Assembly (NCBI RefSeq): GCF_900447535.1
Contig: NZ_UFXX01000001.1
Coordinates: forward strand, 1,984,001-2,048,000
Source: Dermacoccus nishinomiyaensis
Lineage (GTDB): Bacteria > Actinomycetota > Actinomycetes > Actinomycetales > Dermatophilaceae
DNA: 64,000 nt
Reading direction: 5' to 3'
Positions 15,522-24,007 of the stretch are shown in pieces. The notes under the pieces were generated by a model. It was not told the origin of the DNA, searched no databases, and saw only the letters and a program-made list of their open reading frames with translations. The position numbers and the translations under genes are program-made. Every line of letters starts with the position of its first letter. The first letter of the stretch is position 1.

Positions 15522-16574
15522 TCAGCCCTCGCGGCCCGCGAGCCAGCGTGTGATGCGGCCCGCGTCACCGTCGATCATGCGCCCCGGCATCGCGGATGCC
15601 GTGCGACGCCACCCGGCCCCGGCCCACAGGTGCGTCCACTGCGGGTCGCCCGCCTCGGCGGCGGCGCGACGCAGCGGTGCGAGCATCCGGTTGACCTCCG
15701 GGTAGGCCGACGGCGCGACGTTCTCGACGCCGTCGAACATCGACATGAACTCGTTGACGAGACCGCGCGCGAACCGCCCCGAGAAGGCGCGCGTCAGACC
15801 CGTATCGGTGAAGTCGTCCGAGGCGAGCGCCGCACGATGCGTCGCCGACGAACCTGCCGACGATGAGCGCAGGAACGCCGTACCCGCCTGCACCGCGACG
15901 GCGCCCATGCCGAGCGCCGCGACGGTGTCGTCGGGCGTCGCGATGCCGCCGGCCGCGAGCAGCGGCACGTCGACGGCCGCGCGGATCTGTTCGAGCAGAT
16001 CGGGCAGGGGTGCCTCGTCGGGGTCGGCGTGCAGGTCGAACGTGCTGCGATGACCGCCAGCGTCAGGGCCCTGGACGACGAGGAAATCCATCCCCAGTGC
16101 GACGGCGGTGCGCGCATCGTCGAGGCACGTGACGGTGGCCCCCAGCGAGGAACCCGCCGCATGCAACGCGGTGACGTCGGCGTCGGACGGCAGCCCGAAC
16201 GTGAACGTCACGACGTCGACAGGATGCGCGACGAGCCACGCGACCTTCGCGGCATAGTCGTCGTCGTCCCACGTCGGCTCACCGAGCTCGACGTCGAAAC
16301 GCTCAGCCACGGGCTGCATCTTCGCGCGCAGCGACGCGAGGGCCGCGGCATCCGTGCTCTGCGGCCCCGCGATGAAGAGGTTGACGCCGGCAGCGACGCC
16401 CGCGTCCTGAATGTCACGGACCTCGTCGGCCAACGCGTCGACGTTCTTGTTGCCGCCGGCGAGCATGCCCCACCCGCCGGCGCGCGATGAGTCGATGACG
16501 AGCCGACTCGTCGAAGGGCCGCCCGCCATCGGCGCGGCGATCACAGGGAGCTCGAGACTCTCGAAGGAGAACAT
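15522..16574 (-). CDS. Nitronate monooxygenase (2-nitropropane dioxygenase family)
   Basis: A 350-residue FMN-dependent TIM-barrel enzyme that oxidises nitronates such as propionate-3-nitronate. The N-terminal FMN site is LPVIAAPMAGGPSTS, followed by GWGMLAGGNK. The class I motifs include VVQGPDAGGHRSTF (with the catalytic-type His), LLAAGGIATPDDTVAALGMGAVAVQAGTAF split across the phosphate-binding loop, and TRAFSGRFARGLVNEF. The length matches class I NMO. Its stop is only 8 bp from the converging maa pseudogene. It begins at ATG 16574 with no upstream partner. Confidence 0.9.
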   Translation of the reverse strand: MFSFESLELPVIAAPMAGGPSTSRLVIDSSRAGGWGMLAGGNKNVDALADEVRDIQDAGVAAGVNLFIAGPQSTDAAALASLRAKMQPVAERFDVELGEPTWDDDDYAAKVAWLVAHPVDVVTFTFGLPSDADVTALHAAGSSLGATVTCLDDARTAVALGMDFLVVQGPDAGGHRSTFDLHADPDEAPLPDLLEQIRAAVDVPLLAAGGIATPDDTVAALGMGAVAVQAGTAFLRSSSAGSSATHRAALASDDFTDTGLTRAFSGRFARGLVNEFMSMFDGVENVAPSAYPEVNRMLAPLRRAAAEAGDPQWTHLWAGAGWRRTASAMPGRMIDGDAGRITRWLAGREG

Positions 16575-16619
16575 GCCGTCAGTCTTGCATCCGGCACCGA
16601 CAACCTCGTCGGGGTGAGC

Positions 16620-16880
16620 TCAGGCCGCCGGTGCGTTGCCGGCGCGACGCTGCTTGACGGGGGCGTCCCCGCCGGTCTCGACGATCTGGCGCACCCACTC
16701 GGGCGCCTCGGTGCCGCGCGCCTCGTGCGCGGCGATGACGCGGGCGGCGCGCTCGCGGCGCAGGCGTCGCTTCGGGTCGGTCGCAGGCATGTGCTGGGCC
16801 GGGCCGAAGCACGAGACGCCGATGTACTCGAGGCGCCAGGCGAATCGGTAGCCGAGGCCGAGGCCGGTGTTGTCTCGCAT
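16620..16880 (-). CDS. Small basic hypothetical protein
   Basis: 86 residues from ATG 16880 (MRDNTGLGLGYRFAWRLEYIGVSC), preceded on the minus strand by GGGAG. The first third is hydrophobic/aromatic and could contact the membrane. The rest is Arg/Ala-rich with RRLRRERAARVIAAHEARG. It resembles the small conserved actinobacterial proteins that begin with a GYR-W-E-G-SxFGPA core. Function is unknown. It is followed 46 bp downstream by the nitronate monooxygenase in the same direction, so the two may share a transcript. Confidence 0.5.
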   Translation of the reverse strand: MRDNTGLGLGYRFAWRLEYIGVSCFGPAQHMPATDPKRRLRRERAARVIAAHEARGTEAPEWVRQIVETGGDAPVKQRRAGNAPAA

Positions 16881-17052
16881 CGCATCTCCCGAAGTGTGGG
16901 CGCAGCGCGCCCCGTCGTTTCGCGCGGTCGCGCGAAACTTGCCACCCTCAAGCCTAGGGGGTTCGGCCTCCGAACGGTGGGCGCCCGAGGGGGCCATTGG
17001 TCCTGACCTCCTGCGCGGCCGTGCACGGCAGAGCTCTTTGCCCGAAAACGCG

Positions 17053-18243
17053 TCAGGGACGACTCGATTCCGGGCGATGTTGTTGCGCGAGGGCTGATGC
17101 GGCGAGCGCCGTCACGATGGCGGCGAACAGCGGCAGCGTCGTGGCGTCGACGTGCGTGATGAGCGCGCTGCCGACGAGCGCGCCGAGGCTGATGCCGACC
17201 TGGAACGCGACGACGTAGATCGGCGTCGACGCGTCCGTGAAACCCGGCGTCATCGACAGCGCACGCGTCTGGAACGCGACCGGCAGCACACCGAACGCAC
17301 CACCCCACGCAGCTGCGGCGATGGCGGCGACCGCGGCGGCAGGCGAGAACGTCAGCGCGAGCAGCGCGACGACCATGCAGCCGAGGGCGAGCAGCGTGAC
17401 GCGCGTCGGATGCGCGTCGAGGTGTCGGCTCGCGTGCGCCGTCGTCAGCGCGCCGGCAACGCCGTAGACGAACAGTTCGACGGCGAACGCGGTGCCCGAG
17501 ATACCCTTCGCCGCCAGGATCGGCGCGATGAACGCCCACGCCGCGTTGTGCGCCGTCACGACGACCGCGACGACGGCGCACAGCGTGAAGAACGGCCCCG
17601 CCATGGCGCGCGGCAGGCGCAGCGAGAACTCGCCGGGCGCCTCCGGTTCGAGGGGCGGCAGCTTCAGCTGGCTCGCGATCGCGACGCCGAGCGCGATGGC
17701 CGCGATGATGCCGCTCGCGACACGCCACCCCAGATGGTCGCTGATGGCGGCGACGAACGGCGGCCCCGCGACGACGCCCACGCTCGCGCCGAGAAAGGCG
17801 CTCGCGACTGATTTCGCCTCGGCGCCCCGGCGCGCGAGACTCGCCGCGGCCACGGGCACGACCGCGAAGATCGCGCCATGCGCGGCGGCGCCGATGAAGC
17901 GCGCGATCGTCACGACGAGCAGGTTCGGCGCGAGCGCCGCCATCGCCATCGAGACGAACAGGGCGAGCAGGCACGCGACGATGACGCGGCGGCGCGGCAT
18001 ACGTCGCGTCAGCATGACGAGCGGGATGGCGGCGACGCCGACACCGACCGCGTACCAGGTCACGAGGCGTCCGACGGCGGCGTCGCTCTCGCCGAGGTCG
18101 CGCGTCATGTCGGGCATCGCGCCGACGGGGTACATCTCGGCGGTGAGGAACACGAACAGGCCTGCGGCGAGCAGGAACAGGCGCGTCGCGCGTAGCTGGT
18201 CGTCCGTTGGCGAGGTGGCAGGGGGCGCCTGCGTGCCCGTCAT
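17053..18243 (-). CDS. MFS transporter, AraJ/DHA1-type
   Basis: A 396-residue 12-helix exporter of the drug:H+ antiporter-1 family (AraJ/NepI/YdhP group). Transmembrane 1 is ATRLFLLAAGLFVFLTAEMYPVGAMP, shown here by its GLFVFLTAEMYPVG core, with the loop 2-3 motif RRMPRRRVI, then FIGAAAHGAIFAVVP and FLGASVGVVAGPPFVAAI, typical of the group. Cargo (sugar, purine or drug) cannot be decided. ATG 18243 overlaps the stop of the upstream DUF3592 gene by one base (TGATG), so translation is coupled. Confidence 0.87.
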   Translation of the reverse strand: MTGTQAPPATSPTDDQLRATRLFLLAAGLFVFLTAEMYPVGAMPDMTRDLGESDAAVGRLVTWYAVGVGVAAIPLVMLTRRMPRRRVIVACLLALFVSMAMAALAPNLLVVTIARFIGAAAHGAIFAVVPVAAASLARRGAEAKSVASAFLGASVGVVAGPPFVAAISDHLGWRVASGIIAAIALGVAIASQLKLPPLEPEAPGEFSLRLPRAMAGPFFTLCAVVAVVVTAHNAAWAFIAPILAAKGISGTAFAVELFVYGVAGALTTAHASRHLDAHPTRVTLLALGCMVVALLALTFSPAAAVAAIAAAAWGGAFGVLPVAFQTRALSMTPGFTDASTPIYVVAFQVGISLGALVGSALITHVDATTLPLFAAIVTALAASALAQQHRPESSRP

Positions 18244-18656
18244 CAGGTGAGGACGGTGATGATGGCGAACGCGCCGAACACGGCGAAGAAGAGGCTGATC
18301 GCGGCGAAGCACCCCATCGTCGCGAGGGTGCCGCCCGACGCCTTCGGCACGGCGTGCGCCGGGTCGTGCGGGTCGACGAGCAGCGGCAGCGTCTGGCCGT
18401 CGCGGCCGTTCGTGCTCATGCCACCCGTCGGGGTCTCGAGGAGCTGACGGCTGCCGTCGGGCGCGGTGTAGCGGATGCGTGCGAGCGAGTTCTCGCGCCC
18501 GTCCTTGCCGGTGCCGAGACGCACATGACCGTCGACGACGGGCCAGCTGCGACGACGAATCGCCCCTGCGATGCCCTTGCCCAGCGCCGCGACGAGAGCG
18601 AGCCCGAACACGAGCATGACGACGCCGGCGGCGATGGTGGCAAATTCGCTCTTCAC
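18243..18656 (-). CDS. DUF3592-like membrane protein
   Basis: 137 residues with one N-terminal and one C-terminal membrane segment. Between them is an extracytoplasmic beta-rich domain, SWPVVDGHVRLGTG…RIRYTAPDGSRQLLETP…LPLLVDPHDPAHA, the layout of DUF3592 (a 'wide' YxVdG/VLYDPxDP-type domain). The GTG at 18656 is the best in-frame start before the first helix, but the ribosome binding site is weak. It is the first gene of a two-gene unit with the MFS transporter. The role of the family is unknown. Confidence 0.7.
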   Translation of the reverse strand: MKSEFATIAAGVVMLVFGLALVAALGKGIAGAIRRRSWPVVDGHVRLGTGKDGRENSLARIRYTAPDGSRQLLETPTGGMSTNGRDGQTLPLLVDPHDPAHAVPKASGGTLATMGCFAAISLFFAVFGAFAIITVLT

Positions 18657-19042
18657 GAGGGCGAGCCTACGTGTTTCATGACGGTCGAGGGCTGCCGGCT
18701 GTCTCGGGAGGCCTTCGTGGGGTCGAGCGCTGAGGCGGCGGGGCCGATCGCCCTGCTTCCCCGGAGCAGGGCTGAGCGTTGGACGGTCCATGAGGCCGGG
18801 CGGCTGGCCCGCGTGCGCCCGGTGACGCTGCGCCTCTGCTCTGCCGCCATGGGCCTGCGCTCTCCGTTCTGCCTGATTCGCCCTCCGAGTCGCGAGGACG
18901 CCTATCTCCTGCCTGACGATCGTGGTCGAATCGTGCGCACGTCGTAGGCCATGGCTGAGTCGCGGGGCGGTCTGCGACGCCCGTAGGTACCCCACAAGAG
19001 CGTCACAGAAAGCCCATAGACACCGGGCGTTGAGTGAACGTC
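18657..19042. other. Intergenic region with no supported gene
   Basis: About 385 bp separating divergent transcription units. An open frame on the plus strand from 18679 to 18947 (MTVEGCRLS…) has no ribosome binding site and no recognisable motif, so I do not call it. The promoter of the secreted peptide gene is expected near 18990-19030. Confidence 0.4.
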
Positions 19043-19306
19043 ATGAACACCACGAAGCACACCAGCCAACAGTCCACCTCGATCTTCGGCTCCCTCAAGT
19101 CGCTCGGACGCGGCATCGCCGTCAGCTCCGCCGTCGCCGTCATGGGCATCGGCACACTGAGCGCCGCCGACGCCTCCGCCGCGGGCGTCGCTACGGGCGT
19201 CCGGCACGCGAGCACCGTGACGTCGACGACGAACGCCGCGACGAGTCTCGAACTCGACCGCCGCGCCGCCTACGTCATCCGCAACGGCAAGATCGTCGCC
19301 TCCTGA
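19043..19306 (+). CDS. Small secreted peptide
   Basis: An 87-residue protein with a long Ser/Thr-rich n-region, a hydrophobic core (GIAVSSAVAVMGIGTLSAA) and a likely signal peptidase site after ADASAA. A ~40-residue mature peptide rich in Thr, Ala and Val remains, ending AYVIRNGKIVAS. No cysteine is present. I do not recognise a family. The start may be ATG 19043 or GTG 19034. Its composition argues for an exported cell-envelope or extracellular peptide. It is monocistronic. Confidence 0.55.
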   Translation: MNTTKHTSQQSTSIFGSLKSLGRGIAVSSAVAVMGIGTLSAADASAAGVATGVRHASTVTSTTNAATSLELDRRAAYVIRNGKIVAS

Positions 19307-19609
19307 CGGGGCCCGACCCCGCCGACCCCACAGACCTCCTGCACCGGTGAGTCACGCAGATCGTGACGCCGAGATGAGCGCCCCACACGCCGCGCGACGT
19401 TCGTGGTGTTCGGCGCGCACCGGGGCGCCACCACGCCGGATCGCAGGAACCTCGTGACCGATCGACGTCCATCTCCTCGTCGTCGGCGCGAATCGCGAGC
19501 GGATGGACGACCGCTCGCCCACGACACCGGCCAGGGCCACCTGCCCCTCCCCACGGCCTTGGCCGGTGTCTCACCGCTCACATTTCGCAGAAATTTCGCC
19601 CCCAAGACT
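19307..19609. other. Intergenic region
   Basis: About 300 bp of GC-rich sequence after the secreted peptide gene. No protein frame with a motif is visible. It leads into the possible structured RNA. Confidence 0.35.
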
Positions 19610-19734
19610 GTTGCGAGGTTAAGTCCTGGGTAACAATGGGTGAAGCCCCCGGCAACCTGATGACCCCAGAGCACCAGGCGGTCGGGGGATCCAAGTCTCT
19701 CGAGCGAAGGCCCTCACCGCGGTGGGGGCCTTCG
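19610..19734 (+). ncRNA. Possible structured RNA ending in a terminator
   Basis: A stretch with several complementary G/C blocks. CCTGGG, GGGTGAAGCCCCC, CGGCAACCTGATGACCCC and CACCAGGCGGTCGGGGG can form nested helices (for example AGCCCCCGGC with the GGTCGGGGG block). It finishes in an excellent hairpin, CGAAGGCCCTCACCG paired to 19720-19734. The GGGTGAA and CCGGCAACC elements recall riboswitch cores, but I cannot fit a known class. No downstream gene on the plus strand is intact until the UvrA paralogue, so it could be an orphaned leader or a small RNA. Confidence 0.4.
19705..19734 (+). terminator. Intrinsic hairpin
   Basis: A 15-bp inverted repeat CGAAGGCCC…GGGCCTTCG with one mismatch, followed by TCGTCGTGCC. 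It closes the possible structured RNA and faces the end of the VOC pseudogene. Confidence 0.7.
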
Positions 19735-19749
19735 TCGTGCCTGCCCCGC

Positions 19750-20240
19750 TCAGCCGGCGGCCGCCGTTTCGAGGTCGGCGACGACCATTTTCGTCATCGA
19801 GAACATCGCCTGAGAGACGCGTGCGACGACGTCGGGGTCGGGCGTCTGCATCAACTCGGTGAAACGGCGCGGAATGATCTGCCAACTGACGCCGAACGGA
19901 TCCTTGCACCAGCCGCACGGGCTCTCGGAGCCACCGTTTGCCGCCAGGCCGTTCCAGTAGTGATCAACCTCGTCCTGTCCGGCGCAGGAAACCTGGAAGC
20001 TGAGGCCTCCGTCTGTGGAAAGACCGGGCCGCCGTTGAGCAGGGTGAACGGATGGACGTCGAGCTCGACCTGCTCAAGCATCACCCGCCCGGCGCGAGAG
20101 GCGTTGGGCCCAGGGTTTTCGGGTCGTCGGGATGGCGGACGGTGTCGACGCGCCGCGAGTTCGGGAACAAGGAGAGCTAGAGCTCGGCGGCCGGTTCCGC
20201 CGTGTCGTCGAGCCAGATGCAGGGTGTGATGTCGGTCAAG
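19750..20240 (-). pseudogene. PhnB-like VOC family protein pseudogene
   Basis: Three frames must be joined. From TTG 20240: LTDITPCIWLDDTAEPAAEL, then TAG in place of the Tyr of the usual EFYxSLFPNS, then LSLFPNSRRVDTVRHPDD. After a shift: VMLEQVELDVHPFTLLNGGP. After a second shift: FQVSCAGQDEVDHYWNGLAA, GGSESPCGWCKDPFGVSWQI, IPRRFTELMQTPDPDVVARV, ending METKMVVADLE-like at 19750. This is a complete ~155-residue PhnB/DUF1428-type glyoxalase-fold protein inactivated by one nonsense and two frameshift mutations. The degree of protein conservation suggests recent decay. Confidence 0.85.
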
Positions 20241-20337
20241 CTCGCAGTCTGGCACCGACCTCCGACAACCGGGTGTCGGCGTCTCGAGATTCCGCGGAAC
20301 TCCGGGGTTGTCGCCGCCGGCGGGTAACGTCGCAGGC

Positions 20338-23037
20338 GTGAATGAGGAGCAGGCATCAACACTCGACCAGGCGGAGCCGAGCGCGTGGCGTGACGGCGTC
20401 GTCGTCCGCGGCGCGCGGCAGAACAACCTCAAGGACGTGGCGCTCGACCTGCCGCGCGATTCGATCGTCGTGTTCACCGGTGTGTCCGGTTCGGGCAAGT
20501 CGTCGCTGGCGTTCGGCACGTTGTTCGCCGAGTCGCAGCGGCGCTACCTCGAATCCGTCGCGCCGTACGCGCGGCGCCTCATCGATCAGGCGGGCGTGCC
20601 GGACGTCGACGTCGTCGAAGGCCTGCCGCCGGCCGTCGCACTGCAGCAACAGCGCGGTGGGGGCGGCGCGCGCTCCGATGTCGCGACGGTGACGACATTG
20701 TCGAGCCTTGTGCGCATGCTCTACTCGCGCGCCGGGTGGTATCCGCCGGGGCAGGCGATGCTCTACGCCGAGGATTTCTCGTCGAACACCGTCCAAGGGG
20801 CCTGCCCGACGTGCCACGGCATCGGCCGTGTCTACGAGGTCACCGAGAAGAGCATGGTGCCGGATCCGTCGCTGACGATCCGCGAGCGCGCCGTCGCGTC
20901 CTGGCCCGTCGCGTGGGCGGGGCAGAACCAGCGCGACATCCTCGTCGCGCTCGGCTACGACGTCGACACGCCCTGGAAGGACCTGCCGAAGAAGGATCGC
21001 GACTGGATCCTGTTCACCGAGGAGCGCCCCAGCGTCGGCGTGTACGCGGGCCTGACGCCGAAGCAGACGAGGCGTGCGCAGAAGCAGGGCATGGAGCCGA
21101 GCTATCAGGGCACCTTCATCGGAGCGCGACGCTACGTGCTCGACACCTTCGCCAACGCCAAGAGCGCCACGACGAAGAAGCGCGCCTCGCGCTACCTGAC
21201 GAGCGAGCTGTGCGGCACCTGCCACGGCGCCAAGATCAAGCCCGAAGCGCTGTCCGTGACGTTCGAGGGGCTCGACATCGCCGCCTTCTCGCACCTGCCG
21301 CTCGAGCGCCTCGCCGAGATCGCGCGCGCCGTCACCGCTGACGACTGGAGCCCGGCCGAGGTCGCGCACCAGGACGATCACGTGCACGACGCCGAAGCTC
21401 GGGAAGCGTCGACGCAGGCTCGCGTGGCAGGTGGCGGAGCATCGCACGATGCCGCGCCCGACGTGCGGCGCACGCCAAATCTCTCGGTCGAGAAGCGCGC
21501 GGCAGCGCAACGTCTCGCAGCCGACCTCGTCACGCGCCTGCAACCGATGATCGACCTCGGCCTGGGCTACCTCTCGCTCGATCGCACGACGCCGACGCTC
21601 TCCGGTGGCGAACGTCAGCGCCTGCGCCTCGCAACGCAGCTGTCGTCGAAGCTGTTCGGTGTCGTCTACGTGCTGGACGAGCCGTCTGCCGGGCTGCACC
21701 CGCGCGACCTCGACGCGCTCATCGGCATCCTGCACGGGCTGAAGGAGCGCGGCAACAGCGTGTTCGTCGTCGAGCACTCGCTCACCGTCATCCACGAAGC
21801 CGACTGGCTCGTCGACATCGGCCCCGGAGCCGGTGAGCAGGGCGGCCGAGTGCTCTACAGCGGCACGCCGTCCGGGCTCGCTGACGTCGCCGAGTCCGAG
21901 ACCCGCCGCTACCTGTTTCCCCGCGACGACGACGCCCCCGGCGCCTCTTCGCGGCGCTCGCCCCGCGAGCCGCAAGGCTGGCTGGCGTTCGCGGACGTGA
22001 CGCGCAACAACCTGCAGGGCCTCGACGTCAGCTTCCCCGTCGGATGCCTGAGCGCTGTCACGGGTATCTCCGGCTCGGGCAAGTCGAGCCTGGTCAGCCA
22101 GGCGGTGCCTGCGCTGCTGCGCGAGCACCTCGGCAGCGGCGGCGCTCCCGAACCCGAGCTGACGGGTGACCCCGAGACCGATCTGCTGCTCGGCGACGAC
22201 GTCGATGACATTCGCGGACGCGTCACCGAGGCGCCCCCGGGCGTGCGCCGCGTCGTCGTCATCGACCAGAAACCGATCGGACGCACGCCGCGCTCGAACG
22301 TGGCCACCTACACGGGCCTGTTCGACCACGTCCGCAAGCTCTACGCGGCGACCGACGAGGCGAAGCGCCGCGGCTACACGGCGGGTCGATTCTCGTTCAA
22401 CGTGCCCGGCGGTCGTTGCCCGACGTGCGAGGGGGAGGGCAGCGTCATGGTCGAGCTGCTGTTCCTGCCGAGCATCTACACGCCGTGCCCCGACTGCCAC
22501 GGCACGCGGTACGAGGCGAGCACGCTCGAGGTGACGTGGCACGAACGCTCCGTCGCCGACGTGCTCGCGATGAGCGTCGACGAGGCGCACGCGTTCTTCG
22601 ACGGTGAAGACTCGATCCATCACAGCCTCGCGGTGCTGCGCGACGTCGGCCTCGGCTACCTGCGGCTGGGGCAGCCCGCCACCGAGCTGTCCGGTGGTGA
22701 GGCGCAGCGCGTCAAGCTAGCCTCCGAACTGCAGCGCGCCTCGCGCGGAGACACGCTCTACGTCCTCGACGAGCCGACGGCCGGCCTGCACCCGGCTGAC
22801 AGCGACCGCCTCATGCGCCACCTGCAGGGCCTCACCGACGCGGGCAACACCGTCGTCATGGCCGAGCTCGACATGCGCATGGTCGCGCAGGCCGACCACG
22901 TCATCGATATGGGGCCGGGCGCGGGCAAGGACGGCGGCCGCGTCGTCGTCGCGGGGTCGCCGGCCGACGTCGCGGCAGACGACAACAGCGCGACGGCGCC
23001 CTACTTGCGTGAGGTGATCGAGAAAGTCCTGCAGTGA
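20338..23037 (+). CDS. UvrA paralogue (UvrA2/DrrC-like excision-type ABC ATPase)
   Basis: An 899-residue protein with two ABC ATPase modules and zinc fingers, as in UvrA. The first Walker A is GVSGSGKSSLAFG at 48-60, with the zinc module Cys pairs ACPTCHG and LCGTCHG, and the ABC signature LSGGERQRLRLA near 421. The second module has TGISGSGKSSLV, CPTCEGEG…CPDCHGTRYE and LSGGEAQRVKLA. Actinobacterial paralogues of this kind (UvrA2, DrrC, Mcr) lack normal UvrB pairing and are linked to resistance to DNA-binding drugs rather than general repair. A low-complexity insertion (His/Asp/Ala-rich) occupies about 344-380. The GTG 20338 start precedes VNEEQAS. It is a single gene. Confidence 0.88.
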   Translation: MNEEQASTLDQAEPSAWRDGVVVRGARQNNLKDVALDLPRDSIVVFTGVSGSGKSSLAFGTLFAESQRRYLESVAPYARRLIDQAGVPDVDVVEGLPPAVALQQQRGGGGARSDVATVTTLSSLVRMLYSRAGWYPPGQAMLYAEDFSSNTVQGACPTCHGIGRVYEVTEKSMVPDPSLTIRERAVASWPVAWAGQNQRDILVALGYDVDTPWKDLPKKDRDWILFTEERPSVGVYAGLTPKQTRRAQKQGMEPSYQGTFIGARRYVLDTFANAKSATTKKRASRYLTSELCGTCHGAKIKPEALSVTFEGLDIAAFSHLPLERLAEIARAVTADDWSPAEVAHQDDHVHDAEAREASTQARVAGGGASHDAAPDVRRTPNLSVEKRAAAQRLAADLVTRLQPMIDLGLGYLSLDRTTPTLSGGERQRLRLATQLSSKLFGVVYVLDEPSAGLHPRDLDALIGILHGLKERGNSVFVVEHSLTVIHEADWLVDIGPGAGEQGGRVLYSGTPSGLADVAESETRRYLFPRDDDAPGASSRRSPREPQGWLAFADVTRNNLQGLDVSFPVGCLSAVTGISGSGKSSLVSQAVPALLREHLGSGGAPEPELTGDPETDLLLGDDVDDIRGRVTEAPPGVRRVVVIDQKPIGRTPRSNVATYTGLFDHVRKLYAATDEAKRRGYTAGRFSFNVPGGRCPTCEGEGSVMVELLFLPSIYTPCPDCHGTRYEASTLEVTWHERSVADVLAMSVDEAHAFFDGEDSIHHSLAVLRDVGLGYLRLGQPATELSGGEAQRVKLASELQRASRGDTLYVLDEPTAGLHPADSDRLMRHLQGLTDAGNTVVMAELDMRMVAQADHVIDMGPGAGKDGGRVVVAGSPADVAADDNSATAPYLREVIEKVLQ

Positions 23038-23192
23038 CAGCTCGGCCGCGAGCTATGGCCTGGGCCGGGTGAGTCTGTAGGGCATGTCCTGCTTCCAGGG
23101 TTCGCCCATGAGCTTGTGGGACAATCGGGATGTGGGGCGGGAGGCACACACCGAGCGCTTTCTCGTGACCCACCCGTCGCGAAGGAGTTACT

Positions 23193-23762
23193 ATGAGCCT
23201 CGAAGGCACCATCGTCGAGACACCGCTGCATCGTCTCGCCTCGCACGCGTGGAAGGCGATCGCTGGCGTCGGCGCTGTGAGCATCATCGTCGGTCTGATC
23301 GCCCTGATCTGGCCGGGGCCGACCACCGTCGTCATCGGTGTACTGTTCGGCGTCTTCCTGCTGCTGAGCGGCCTCATGGGGCTGTTCGTCGGGTTGGCGG
23401 TGCCGATGCCGGGGTTCGTGCGCGCTGCATCCTTGCTCGTGTCCGCGTTGTCGGTCGTGCTCGGTCTGCTCTGCTTCCGCAGCGAGACGCACTCCGTCAC
23501 TCTGCTCGGGCTGTGGATCGGCATCGGCTGGATCATGAACTCGATGACGATGCTCGCCCGCGGCCTTTCGACGAAGGGCCAGGGCCGCGGGTGGGTCATC
23601 GTCTCCAGCGTCATCGGCATTCTCGCGGGCATCGTGCTCGTCGCCTCGCCCATCTCGTCCATGGCGACCCTCGTCTGGATCGCGGGTGTGTTCCTGCTCG
23701 TCACCGGCATCGTCGAGATCATCCGCGCGATGCAGCTGCGTCGCCGCGCACGCTCCCTCTGA
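23193..23762 (+). CDS. HdeD/DUF308 family membrane protein
   Basis: 189 residues with six predicted membrane helices arranged as repeated hairpins: AGVGAVSIIVGLIALIWPG, VVIGVLFGVFLLLSGLMGLF and IVSSVIGILAGIVLVASPIS are recognisable, as in the HdeD/DUF308 repeat. E. coli HdeD is linked to acid resistance; actinobacterial roles are unknown. ATG 23193 has an AAGGAG site at ideal distance. A strong terminator follows 21 bp after the stop codon. Confidence 0.85.
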   Translation: MSLEGTIVETPLHRLASHAWKAIAGVGAVSIIVGLIALIWPGPTTVVIGVLFGVFLLLSGLMGLFVGLAVPMPGFVRAASLLVSALSVVLGLLCFRSETHSVTLLGLWIGIGWIMNSMTMLARGLSTKGQGRGWVIVSSVIGILAGIVLVASPISSMATLVWIAGVFLLVTGIVEIIRAMQLRRRARSL

Positions 23763-23783
23763 CGAGCCTCGTCCTCGACGCGA

Positions 23784-23813
23784 GAGCCCCCCGGCGCACG
23801 AGCCGGGGGGCTC
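23784..23813 (+). terminator. Terminator of the HdeD-like gene
   Basis: GAGCCCCCCGGC (23784-23795), six-base loop, and its exact complement at 23802-23813. Confidence 0.8.
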
Positions 23814-24007
23814 CGGCGTGTTCCCGGCGGGTGCGGTGGCTGGTCACGTGACGCAGACGGCCGCCCGGTAGGCACGCCCTCGATCGTCGCAGCGCCGACT
23901 CGTGGAGTGCACGCAGGCCGGGATCGCGGGTCGCCGCGGCCACAGATCGTCCTCGCGCGCCGGTCACGATTGCGGTTGATGCCGCCGGATGGCGGAAACT
24001 ATGGGGC

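Noticed and set aside
18679-18947. Possible 89-codon gene on the plus strand
   Set aside because: No ribosome binding site, no motif and no good codon pattern.
20356-22623. 755-codon minus-strand open frame over the UvrA paralogue
   Set aside because: No motif, highly basic composition. It is the antisense shadow of the real gene.
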